Source: Acetobacteraceae bacterium (GTDB lineage: Bacteria; Pseudomonadota; Alphaproteobacteria; Acetobacterales; Acetobacteraceae). From it: DNA of 64,000 nt. Shown one piece after another: positions 40,721 through 48,767 of the stretch. The stretch is from contig CANGNF010000004.1 of assembly GCA_947455205.1 (NCBI GenBank), forward strand, positions 62,001-126,000, given 5' to 3'. The notes under the pieces are model-generated. The model was given only the letters and a program-made list of their open reading frames with translations. It did not search any database and was not told the DNA's origin. The translations under genes were made by a program, and so were the position numbers. Numbering within the stretch: position 1 is the first letter of the stretch; every line of letters starts with the position of its first letter.

Positions 40721-42328
40721 TCAGGCCGGCTGAGACCGCTTCTCGATGTAGGTCATCAGGTTCTCCAGCCGGTCGGCCTCGCTGGCCGGCTTGTCCCGCC
40801 GGATGCGCTCGATCCGCGGGAAGCGCAGCGCCACGCCGGATTTGTGCCGGCCGGAAAGCTGCGCGGCGTCGAACACCACTTCCAGCACCAGTTCCTTCTC
40901 CACTTCCCGCACCGGGCCGAAGCGCGCGGTGGTGTGGTTGCGGATCCACTTGTCCAGCCAGGTGAGTTCCTCATCGGTGTAGCCGGAATAGGCCTTGCCG
41001 ATGGGGACCAGCTCCTCGCCGCCCTGGCCGTCCGGCCGCCACAGGCCGAAGGTGTAGTCGCTGTAGAAGCTGCTGCGCTTGCCGTGGCCGCGCTGGGCGT
41101 ACATCAGCACGGCGTCCACGCTCAGCGGGTCGCGCTTCCACTTCCACCACAGCCCCTTCACGCGGCCGGCGACATAGGGGCTGTCGCCGCGCTTCAGCAT
41201 CAGCCCTTCGATGCTGGCCGCCCGCGCGCCGGCGCGCACCTCCGCCAACTGGGTGAAGCTGGCGAAGGCGATCTGGGCGGAGAGGTCCATGCGCCCTGGC
41301 TGTTCCCGCGCGACGAAGGCTTCCAGCCGCTCGCGCCTGGTGTCAAAGGGCAGCGCGCGCAGGTCCTCGGTGCCGTCGAACAGCAGGTCGTACAGCCGCA
41401 CGCCGGCCGGATGGTCCTTCTGCATCTTGGCGCCGACCACCTTGCGGTTCAGCCGTTGCTGCAGATCGGCAAAGGGGGCCACCACGCCGTCCCGCACCAC
41501 CAGCAACTCGCCATCCAGCACACCATGAAAGTCCATCGCCGCGACGATCTCGGGGAAGGCGCCGGAGACGTCCTCGCCGCCGCGGCTCCACAGCCGCCTG
41601 CCGCCGGGGCCGCTGACCAGTTGCACGCGGATGCCGTCCCACTTCCATTCCGCCCGCCAGGCCGAAGGGTCCAGCGCGGCGATGTCGCTGTCCTCCAGCG
41701 GATGGGCCAGCATCAGCGGGCGGAACACCGGGGTGTCCAGCGGGTCCGGGCGCTCCGCCTTGCCCTCCAGCCAGCGGAAGATGGGGATGTAGGGCGGCGC
41801 GATGCCGTGCCAGATCTCCTCGATATCCGCCACCGGCTGGCCGCTCCACTCCGCCAGAGCCACCCGGGCCAGCCGGGCAGAGACGCCGACGCGCAGCCCG
41901 CCGGTGACCAGCTTGATCAGCGCGAAGCGGCCGGTGGCGTCCAGCGTGTCCAGCCAGCCGCTGATCAGCGCGGGCAGTTCGGCCTTCGGGGTGGCCTCCA
42001 GCGCCTCGACCACCTCGCTCAAGGTCGGTGGCGGGGCGTTGACGCCTTCGCGCTGCGGCCAGATCAGCGCGACGGTCTCGGCGAAGTCGCCGACATAGTC
42101 GTGGCTGAGCGCCAGCAGCACCGGGTCCACCCGGCCGGCCACCAGTTCCCGCACCAAGGCGGGCTTGGCGGTGGAGAACTTCAGTTCCTCGGTCAGCGCC
42201 GCCAGGCCGACGCCGCGGTCGGGGTCCGGCTGGGTGTCGAACCAGCCGCGCAGCAGCGCCAGCTTGGCGTTGCGGCCGGGGGTGAAGACCAGGCGTTCCA
42301 GCAGTTCGGCAAAGGCGGGCAGGCTCAT
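40721..42328 (-). CDS. ATP-dependent DNA ligase (ligase-associated DNA damage response type)
   Basis: Seals nicks in DNA using ATP, 535 aa. The N-terminal DNA-binding domain spans about 1-200. The adenylation motif I is 'EWKWDGIR' with the nucleophilic lysine at residue 229; further motifs include 'VLDGELLV' (III), 'SIEGLMLKR' (IV) and 'GLWWKWKRD' (V). The OB-fold follows and ends in 'ALRFPRIERIRRDK'. This belongs to the bacterial set that is encoded with an MBL exonuclease, an Lhr-type helicase and a small phosphoesterase, all present within the next 11 kb. Their roles in DNA damage response come from the family; here the genes are scattered rather than one operon. Confidence 0.95.
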   Translation of the reverse strand: MSLPAFAELLERLVFTPGRNAKLALLRGWFDTQPDPDRGVGLAALTEELKFSTAKPALVRELVAGRVDPVLLALSHDYVGDFAETVALIWPQREGVNAPPPTLSEVVEALEATPKAELPALISGWLDTLDATGRFALIKLVTGGLRVGVSARLARVALAEWSGQPVADIEEIWHGIAPPYIPIFRWLEGKAERPDPLDTPVFRPLMLAHPLEDSDIAALDPSAWRAEWKWDGIRVQLVSGPGGRRLWSRGGEDVSGAFPEIVAAMDFHGVLDGELLVVRDGVVAPFADLQQRLNRKVVGAKMQKDHPAGVRLYDLLFDGTEDLRALPFDTRRERLEAFVAREQPGRMDLSAQIAFASFTQLAEVRAGARAASIEGLMLKRGDSPYVAGRVKGLWWKWKRDPLSVDAVLMYAQRGHGKRSSFYSDYTFGLWRPDGQGGEELVPIGKAYSGYTDEELTWLDKWIRNHTTARFGPVREVEKELVLEVVFDAAQLSGRHKSGVALRFPRIERIRRDKPASEADRLENLMTYIEKRSQPA

Positions 42329-42366
42329 GCGGTTGCGCTCGCGATGGATTCGGGCATGTTCCGGCC

Positions 42367-43170
42367 ATGCCCGCCTTCCCTTCCCTGCCGGTACCGGCGC
42401 GAGATGCCGCGCAGGCGCAGCATGCGCTGCCCTTCACCATCTGCACGCTGGTGACGCGCCCGGCCGACTATGCCGAGATGACCGCGACCTTCCTGGCGGG
42501 CGGCTTCACGCCGGACATGGCGGAATACCTGTACCTGGACAACGCCGCCGGCAATGCGTGGGACGCCTATGCCGGGCTGGCGCAGATGCTGGGCCAGGCG
42601 CGCGGGCGCTACGTGATCTACTGCCACCAGGATGTGCGGCTGCTGCGGGACGGCGCCGCGGCGCTGCTGGCGCGGCTGGCGGCGCTGGACGCGCTGGACC
42701 CGCACTGGGCGCTGGCCGGCAATGCCGGCGGGCTGCCGAATGGCGACACCGCCATCCGCATCTCCGACCCCCATGGCGAGGATATAACGCGCGGCACCCT
42801 GCCCGCCCGCGCGGTGGCGCTGGACGAGAACTTCCTGGTGCTGCGGCGGGAGTCGCCCATCGGCGTTTCCGCCGATATCGGCGGCTTTCACCTGTATGGG
42901 CCGGACCTTTGCGTGCAGGCGGCGCTGGCCGGGCGCAGCGCCTGGGTGATCGACTTCCACCTGCGGCATCTCAGCGGTGGCCGCGTGGATCTTGGCTTCT
43001 GCGACGTGCAGGACCGCTGGCAGGCGAAATACGCGGCATTGTTCAGCCGGCTCTGGCGCATCCGCACCAATGCCACCTGGCTGATCCTGCCGCTGGGCCT
43101 GAGAGGCCGCTGGGCCGCGTGGTGGCAGATGCGGAAGCGTCGCGCCAAGGCTCGTAGGAATTACGGATAA
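42367..43170 (+). CDS. Glycosyltransferase-like protein
   Basis: A 267-aa cytoplasmic protein of GT-A-like layout. It begins with 'PFTICTLVTRPADYAEM', has 'EYLYLDNAAGNAWDAYAGL', then 'GRYVIYCHQDVRLLRDGA' in the place of the metal-binding aspartate motif, 'DENFLVLRRES' and 'FHLYGPDLCVQAALAGRSAWVI'. The C-terminus is basic 'QMRKRRAKARRNYG'. The last nine codons including the stop are duplicated immediately downstream (27-base units). Divergent from the ligase with 38 bases between; the role in the repair island is unclear and it may be a chance insertion. Confidence 0.75.
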   Translation: MPAFPSLPVPARDAAQAQHALPFTICTLVTRPADYAEMTATFLAGGFTPDMAEYLYLDNAAGNAWDAYAGLAQMLGQARGRYVIYCHQDVRLLRDGAAALLARLAALDALDPHWALAGNAGGLPNGDTAIRISDPHGEDITRGTLPARAVALDENFLVLRRESPIGVSADIGGFHLYGPDLCVQAALAGRSAWVIDFHLRHLSGGRVDLGFCDVQDRWQAKYAALFSRLWRIRTNATWLILPLGLRGRWAAWWQMRKRRAKARRNYG

Positions 43171-43215
43171 GCGACGGCGCGCAGGAACTACGGGTAGGCC
43201 AAGGCGCGCAGGAAC
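43144..43215 (+). repeat. 27-base tandem repeat at the end of the glycosyltransferase gene
   Basis: Unit 1 (43144-43170) encodes the last eight residues AKARRNYG plus TAA. Unit 2 (43171-43197) would encode ATARRNYG plus TAG. Unit 3 (43198-43215) repeats AKARRN and then diverges. The units keep reading phase and stop codon, so loss or gain of a unit would not alter the protein. Confidence 0.85.
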
Positions 43216-43268
43216 GCCGCCGCCATCGGGGCGCGCAGCGGGTGCGGGCGGCGTGCGCTCATCGGCGG

Positions 43269-44324
43269 TCACGCCGCCGGCTCCGTAGCTTCCGGCGCGG
43301 GTTCGGCCTCGTCCTCCTCGCCCAGCCCCACCAGGTGCAGCGCACGGCCGCGGATGCCGCGCTGGGCCATGGCGTGCACCAGCGCGTCGTCGCGGCCATG
43401 GGTCACCCAGACCTCGGGCGCGCCTACCTCGTCTATCGTGCGGTTCAGGTCGTCCCAGTCGGCGTGGTCGCTGATGACCAGGGGCAGTTCCACCCCGCCC
43501 ATGCGCGCCCGCTGGCGCACCCGCATCCAGCCGCTGGCGGCCACCACCACGGGGTCGCTCAGCCGCCGCGCCCAGCGGTCCTGCACCGCCGAGGGCGGGG
43601 CCAGCACGATGCCGCCGACCATCTCCGATTTGTTCGCCACGGTGGCGCCGGGCAGCGGGCCGAGCCGCACGCCCAGTTCCTCATACAGGGTGCACAGCTT
43701 CTGCTGCGCGCCATGCAGGAAGATCGGCCGGTCCCAGCCGGCCTCTCGCAGAAGCATGATCAGGCGCTGGCATTTGCCCAGGGCGTAGCAGCCCACCACA
43801 TGCGTACGCTCGGGAAACAGTGCCACGCTGCGGAGCAGCTTCGCCACCTCCCCTTCCGGCGAGGGGTGGCGGAACACCGGCAGGGCGAAGGTCGCCTCGG
43901 TCACGAACACGTCGCAGGGGGTCACGAGGAAGGGCGCGCAGGTCGGGTCGCGCTGGCGCTTGTAGTCGCCGGAGACGACGGCGCGGCTGCCGCGCCATTC
44001 CAGGCAGACCTGGGCGCTGCCCAGCACATGCCCGGCCGGCGCCAGCCACAGCCGCACGCCGCCGATCTCCAGCACCTCGGCGTACCGCAGCGCCTGGGGC
44101 GTGCCGATCCGGTCCGCGCCCATGCGCGCCGCCATGATCGCCAGGGTTTCCGCGGTGCCCAGCACCGCACCATGGCCCGGGCGGGCATGGTCGGCATGGC
44201 CATGGCTGATCACGGCGCGGTCAACCGCGCGCACCGGGTCGATGAAGAAGCCGCCGGGTTCGCAGTACAGCCCGGCCGGCGTCACCTTCAGCCAGGTCTC
44301 CGGGTGCGGTGCGCCGACTGCCAT
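43269..44324 (-). CDS. Ligase-associated DNA damage response exonuclease (MBL fold)
   Basis: A metallo-beta-lactamase/beta-CASP-type nuclease, 351 aa from ATG 44324. The metal site is 'HGHADH' at residues 41-46, with later histidines in 'LAPAGHVLGSAQV' and 'VISDHADWDDL', the aspartate in 'AVVSGDYKR' and a C-terminal 'VWVTHGRDDAL'. This pattern is that of the putative exonuclease always found with the repair ligase. It converges on the glycosyltransferase and diverges from a sensor kinase with 153 bases between. Confidence 0.92.
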   Translation of the reverse strand: MAVGAPHPETWLKVTPAGLYCEPGGFFIDPVRAVDRAVISHGHADHARPGHGAVLGTAETLAIMAARMGADRIGTPQALRYAEVLEIGGVRLWLAPAGHVLGSAQVCLEWRGSRAVVSGDYKRQRDPTCAPFLVTPCDVFVTEATFALPVFRHPSPEGEVAKLLRSVALFPERTHVVGCYALGKCQRLIMLLREAGWDRPIFLHGAQQKLCTLYEELGVRLGPLPGATVANKSEMVGGIVLAPPSAVQDRWARRLSDPVVVAASGWMRVRQRARMGGVELPLVISDHADWDDLNRTIDEVGAPEVWVTHGRDDALVHAMAQRGIRGRALHLVGLGEEDEAEPAPEATEPAA

Positions 44325-44477
44325 GCCTGCACAGGTACGCCCGCGGCCGGCGTGGTCAAGGCCCCCGTCCCGGCGCCGTGCCGGTCGCATCGCGGACGGA
44401 ACCAAGGCGGGGCTGCGGCGTCAGGCAAGGGTTGGGACAGGACTGGGCGTGGTGCGTCCTGGCTGCGGGAGCGGTGG

Positions 44478-45539
44478 ATGCAGGTGTCGCAGAAGATCGG
44501 CGCGGACCGCGGACAGGCGGAGCAGGCGATGGCGGATTGGGTGCGGGGCGCCCACGCCCTGCCCGCCCCGCTGCGCTGCACCGACCCCATGGGGCAGTGC
44601 GGCTTCGTGAACCATGCCTGGCAGGCGTTCACCGGGCTTTCGCTTGACCAGGCCCGCGGCCAGGGCTGGGAGGCGACGGTCCACCCCGACGACCTGGCGA
44701 CCTGCCGCGGGGCGCTGGCCCAGGCGGTGGCGCGGCAGCAGCCGTTCCGGCTGGAATACCGCCTGCGCCGGGCCGACGGCACCTGGCGCGGCGTGGTGGA
44801 GCAGGGCACCCCGCTGTTCCATGACGGGCGGCTGGCGCACCTGGTGGCGCAATGCCTGGACGTGTCCGACATCCAGGCCCTGGCCGAGCGCCGGCGGATG
44901 GCGGATGAGCGGGATTCGCTTGTGCAGGAGTTGCAGCATCGGGTGCGGAACAACGCTCAGGCCACCAGTTCGGTCCTGAATCTGCAGGCCGGGCGCAGCC
45001 GCGACCCCCTGGTGGCCGCGGCGCTGCGCGGCGCCGCCGCCCGCGTGCTGCTGGCCACCCAGGTGCAGGACCGCATGTTCCACATGGCCGGCTCCGCCAC
45101 GGTGGAGCTGGGGCCGGAGCTGATCGCCGCCGCCCAGGCCGCCTGCGACCTGGCCGGGCAGCCGCGCACCCGGCTGCACTGCCTGGTGGAGGCCGGCATC
45201 GCCGTGCCGGTGCGCCAGGCGGCGCCGCTGGCGCTGATCGTGAACGAGCTGACCACCAACGCGCTGCACCACGCCTTTCCGCCGGACAGCGACGGCATGG
45301 TGCGGGTGGCGCTGCGCCGGCTGGGCACGGCGGAGGTGGAGCTGGAAGTGGCGGATGACGGCATCGGCTTGCCGGAGATGCCGGGCAGCGCCGGGCTGGG
45401 CCTGCACCTGGCGGCACGGCTGGCCGGGCAGGCCGGCAGCCGGCTGGTGGTGGAGGCGGCGCCCGAGGGCGCCAGCGGCACCCGGCTGCGCCTGCGCTTC
45501 CAGGCGCCCGAGCAAGGCGACGTCCTCGCGGGGATGTGA
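44478..45539 (+). CDS. PAS-domain sensor histidine kinase (HisKA_2/HWE-like)
   Basis: Soluble sensor kinase, 353 aa from ATG 44478 (GGGAG upstream). A PAS domain fills about residues 25-130 ('FVNHAWQAFTGLSLDQ', 'DGTWRGVVEQGTPLF'). The dimerisation/phosphotransfer part reads 'LVQELQHRVRNNAQATSSV', placing the phospho-accepting histidine at 154. The ATPase domain shows 'ALIVNELTTNALHHAF' (N-box) and 'DDGIGLPE' and 'GSAGLGLHLAARLA'. No flavin-binding LOV cysteine motif, so light sensing is not supported. It has no receiver next to it. It is divergent from the exonuclease gene. Confidence 0.92.
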   Translation: MQVSQKIGADRGQAEQAMADWVRGAHALPAPLRCTDPMGQCGFVNHAWQAFTGLSLDQARGQGWEATVHPDDLATCRGALAQAVARQQPFRLEYRLRRADGTWRGVVEQGTPLFHDGRLAHLVAQCLDVSDIQALAERRRMADERDSLVQELQHRVRNNAQATSSVLNLQAGRSRDPLVAAALRGAAARVLLATQVQDRMFHMAGSATVELGPELIAAAQAACDLAGQPRTRLHCLVEAGIAVPVRQAAPLALIVNELTTNALHHAFPPDSDGMVRVALRRLGTAEVELEVADDGIGLPEMPGSAGLGLHLAARLAGQAGSRLVVEAAPEGASGTRLRLRFQAPEQGDVLAGM

Positions 45540-45617
45540 GCCGGCTCGCCTGGAACCGACTGGAAAGCCGGGCGGCGTGGCGGCAGGTTGGGCAGCAACC
45601 CAAGGGTGCCGGCCGGC

Positions 45618-48203
45618 ATGCGCCATCTCCGCCTGTTGATCCTGCTGCTTGCCGCTGCCTTCGCGCTGGCGCTGGTCGGCACGCGCATGCTGTTCATCCG
45701 GCAGGACAATGCCGCGGCGGTGGTGCGGACCGCCGCCGGCGCCGACGACCTGGCGCGCATCGTCGAGCAATATGCCCGGCGGACCTTCGAGACCTCGGAC
45801 CTGGTGACCGCGCAGGTGGTGGCGCATGTGGCGGGGCTGGGCGGCGTGCCGGCGCTGGGGCGGCAGCCGGATGCCTGGCTGTTCCTGCATGAGTTGGCGC
45901 GGCGGGCGCAGTACGACTTCATCGTGGTGGTGGACGCCCAGGGCGTGCCGGTGCTGGCGAATTACGGCCCGGCGCCGGCCAACCGCACCAGCCTGGCGGA
46001 CCAGCCCTGGTTCCAGGCCCACCAGGCCGGGGCCGAGGTGCGCGTCGGCGAGGCGGTGTTCGGCCGGGTCTCGCAGCAGGTGATGCTGCTGCACACGCGG
46101 GCGATCCGCCGGCCGGATGGCGGGCTGGAGGGCGTGGTCCAGGTGGCCAGCCGGCCGCAATTCTTCGAGGACGTCTCGCTGACCGCGGATACCGGGCGCA
46201 ACGCCATCCTGGGGCTCTGGGCGGCGGATGGTCAGGTGATCGCCCGCACCCAGCTGGACCGCGGCCGCATCGGCATCCGCAACAGCGAACCGGCGCTGCT
46301 GGAACGGGCGATGCGCGAGGGCGCGGCCTCGCAGCGCATCGTCTCCGCCTTCGACGGGCGCGACCGCATGCTGGCCTTCCGCCGCGTCGCCGGCTGGCCG
46401 GTGGTGGCCTCGGCCAGCCTGCCGGTGGAGACCAGCCTGGCGGCGCATGCCGAGGCGCATCGCTGGAGCGGCTGGGTCGTCATCGCTTCCCTCCTGGTGG
46501 TGGGCAGCCTGACCTGGTTCGCGCTGCGGCTGAGCACCGCGGCCGAGGCCAGCGCCCGCGCCCTGGCCGAGGCCCGGGCCGCGCTGGAGGCGCGGGTGGC
46601 GACGCGCACGCATGAGCTGGCCGAGGCCAATGCCCGCCTGGCCGACAGCGAGGCGCGCTACCGCGGGATCTTCAACGCCAGCTTCCAGTTCATCGGCCTG
46701 CTGGCGCCGGATGGCACGCTGCTGGAGGCGAACGAGACCGCGCTGGGCTTTGCCGGCATCGGCGTCGCCGAGGTGGTCGGCCGGCCCTTCTGGGAGACCC
46801 CCTGGTGGCGCGACGACCCGGCGGCGCAGCAGCAGCTGCGCCAGGCCATCGCCCGCGCCGCCGCCGGCGAGTTCGTGCGCTACGACGTGACCGTACGCGG
46901 CGCCGGGTCCGGCACCGCGACCATCGACTTCTCGCTGAAGCCGGTACGCAACGACGCCGGCGAGGTGGTGCTGCTGGTGCCGGAAGGGCGCGACATCACC
47001 CAGCTGAAGACCGCCCTGGCGCAGTTGCACGAGGCGCAGAAGCTGGAGACGCTGGGCCAGCTGACCGGCGGCGTGGCGCATGACTTCAACAACCTGCTGA
47101 TGGTTGTGCTGGGCAACCTCTCGCTGCTGCGCAAGCGCCTGGGCACCGAGGATGCCCGCGTGGTGCGCCTGCTGGACGGCGCCACCCAGGGCGCCGAGCG
47201 CGGCGCGGCGCTGACCAAGCGGCTGCTGGCCTTCGCCCGCCGGCAGGAGCTGCGGCCAGAGGCGATCGACCTGGCCAGGCTGGTGGCGGGCATGGAGGAG
47301 CTGTTGCGCCGGACGGTCGGGCCGCTGTGCCGGATCGTCACGCTGATCCCGCAGGGGCTGCCGCAGGCGCGGGCGGATGTGAACCAGCTGGAGCTGGCGA
47401 TCCTGAACCTGGCGGTGAATGCGCGCGACGCCATGCCGCTGGGCGGCGACCTGCTGCTCTCCGCCCGCGCCGCCAGCAGCCGGGAACAGGGGGCGCCACC
47501 GGGGCTGGCGCCGGGGCGCTACCTGTGCCTGGCGGTGGCGGACAGCGGCACCGGCATGGATGCGGCGACGCTGGCCCGCGCGACCGAACCCTTCTTCACC
47601 ACCAAGGGGCCGGGCAAGGGCAGCGGTCTCGGGCTTTCCATGGTGCATGGGCTGGCGGCGCAGTCGGGCGGCGTGCTGCACCTGGAAAGCACGCCGGGCC
47701 GCGGCACCACGGTGGCGCTGTGGCTGCCGGCGGAGGCCAGCGCCACCGAGCCGGTGGCGGAAGCCGCCGGGCCGCCGCCACCGCTGCACGCCAGCCGGCC
47801 GCTCTCGATCCTGCTGGTGGATGACGACCCGCTGGTGCTGGCCGGCACCATGGCGATGCTGGAGGACCTGGGCCACCGGGTGACCCCGGCCGAGTCGGGC
47901 GCGGTGGCGCTGCGCCTGCTGGCCGAGCCCGGCGGCTTCGACCTGATGATCACCGACCTGGCCATGCCGGGGATGGACGGGCTGGAGTTGGCGCGCCGTG
48001 CCACCCAGCAGCGGCCGCTGCTGCCGGTGGTGCTGGCCACCGGCTTCGCCGAACTGTCCGAGGCGGGGGAGACCACCCTGCCCCGGCTGGACAAGCCCTA
48101 CCGCCAGGAAGCCCTGGCGGCGCTGATCGGGCGGGTGGTGGAGCAACCGGACGCGGCGGCTTCCGGCAACGTGGTGCGGCTGCCGCTGGTGCCGCGCGGC
48201 TGA
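45618..48203 (+). CDS. Hybrid sensor histidine kinase/response regulator
   Basis: Membrane kinase of 861 aa. TM1 is at residues 4-21, followed by a periplasmic sensor of about 260 residues with a cache-like fold ('FIVVVDAQGVPVLANYGP', 'DQPWFQAHQAG'), TM2 about 283-303, a coiled coil, a PAS domain ('ARYRGIFNASFQFIGLLAP'), the HisKA histidine 488 in 'GGVAHDFNNLL', an ATPase domain ('LNLAVNARDAMP', 'GSGLGLSMVHG') and a C-terminal receiver with 'LLVDDDP' and the phospho-accepting aspartate 780 in 'MITDLAMPGMDG'. ATG 45618 is chosen over a TTG 30 bases earlier. Likely same direction and possibly same unit as the PAS kinase, 78 bases upstream. Confidence 0.95.
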   Translation: MRHLRLLILLLAAAFALALVGTRMLFIRQDNAAAVVRTAAGADDLARIVEQYARRTFETSDLVTAQVVAHVAGLGGVPALGRQPDAWLFLHELARRAQYDFIVVVDAQGVPVLANYGPAPANRTSLADQPWFQAHQAGAEVRVGEAVFGRVSQQVMLLHTRAIRRPDGGLEGVVQVASRPQFFEDVSLTADTGRNAILGLWAADGQVIARTQLDRGRIGIRNSEPALLERAMREGAASQRIVSAFDGRDRMLAFRRVAGWPVVASASLPVETSLAAHAEAHRWSGWVVIASLLVVGSLTWFALRLSTAAEASARALAEARAALEARVATRTHELAEANARLADSEARYRGIFNASFQFIGLLAPDGTLLEANETALGFAGIGVAEVVGRPFWETPWWRDDPAAQQQLRQAIARAAAGEFVRYDVTVRGAGSGTATIDFSLKPVRNDAGEVVLLVPEGRDITQLKTALAQLHEAQKLETLGQLTGGVAHDFNNLLMVVLGNLSLLRKRLGTEDARVVRLLDGATQGAERGAALTKRLLAFARRQELRPEAIDLARLVAGMEELLRRTVGPLCRIVTLIPQGLPQARADVNQLELAILNLAVNARDAMPLGGDLLLSARAASSREQGAPPGLAPGRYLCLAVADSGTGMDAATLARATEPFFTTKGPGKGSGLGLSMVHGLAAQSGGVLHLESTPGRGTTVALWLPAEASATEPVAEAAGPPPPLHASRPLSILLVDDDPLVLAGTMAMLEDLGHRVTPAESGAVALRLLAEPGGFDLMITDLAMPGMDGLELARRATQQRPLLPVVLATGFAELSEAGETTLPRLDKPYRQEALAALIGRVVEQPDAAASGNVVRLPLVPRG

Positions 48204-48211
48204 GGCGCGGC
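48191..48211 (+). terminator. Hairpin over the stop codon of the hybrid kinase
   Basis: GCCGCGC (48191-48197) pairs with GCGCGGC (48205-48211); the loop contains the TGA stop. Only 17 bases separate this stop from the convergent DoxX-like gene. Weak support. Confidence 0.3.
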
Positions 48212-48220
48212 GGCGGCGGC

Positions 48221-48652
48221 TCAGGCCGGCTGTGCGTGCGGGAAGAACAGCGCCAGGCGGCCATGGGTGGCGACTTCCTGCTTCCAGGCCTGCACCGCCA
48301 GGGCCAGGGAGCCCGCGCCCCAGAGCGCCAAGTATTCCACGCCCCCCAGGTTCCACATCCAGCCGACGCCCTTGGTGGCGAAGATGGCGTAGATGGCGAT
48401 GGCCATGACGCCGGCGGAAACCAGCCCAGCCCACTTGACCAGGATGTTGCAGGTCAGGCCCAGCAGGCTGACCGTCTCGGCCGCGATGGCCAGGTAGAGG
48501 AAGACCTCCGGGTAGGGCAGCACCTTGCCGAAGAAGGCGGCGGACCCCGCCATGTTCTGCAGCTTGGACAGGATGTGCGGCAGGTAGCCCAGGCCAAGGA
48601 ACAGCCGCAGCACCACGGCCGGGTCGGTCAGGTCGAAGTCGGACTTGCGCAT
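48221..48652 (-). CDS. DoxX-family inner membrane protein
   Basis: A 143-aa protein with four hydrophobic helices, standard for the DoxX/DoxD-like family. ATG 48652 (MRKSDFDLTD) is used: AGGAG lies eight bases upstream, whereas the ATG at 48658 would leave only two. Family features are 'RLFLGLGYLPHILSKLQNM' after a short N-terminus, 'VLPYPEVFLYLAIAAETVSL' and 'VKWAGLVSAGVMAIAIYAIF'. DoxX-like proteins have been linked to redox and oxidative-stress handling in some bacteria. Divergent from the helicase gene with 115 bases between. Confidence 0.85.
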   Translation of the reverse strand: MRKSDFDLTDPAVVLRLFLGLGYLPHILSKLQNMAGSAAFFGKVLPYPEVFLYLAIAAETVSLLGLTCNILVKWAGLVSAGVMAIAIYAIFATKGVGWMWNLGGVEYLALWGAGSLALAVQAWKQEVATHGRLALFFPHAQPA

Positions 48653-48767
48653 CGCCATCTCTCCTGTTGCGTCTGCGGCACGGAAGATGGGCGCGCAGGC
48701 GGAACGGTGCCGTGCGGCAGCGCAAGCCGCTTTCGGCTTCCATGAATGATCGCCATTATGGCCCCGA

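Noticed and set aside
44478..45539. Idea that the PAS kinase beside the repair genes is a blue-light (LOV) sensor
   Set aside because: The flavin-binding cysteine motif of LOV domains is not present; the PAS domain looks like a general PAS fold.
44421..48743. Minus-strand open frame of 1440 codons
   Set aside because: Antisense to two clear histidine kinase genes and part of the DoxX region; composition is rich in Arg, Gln and His with no domain.
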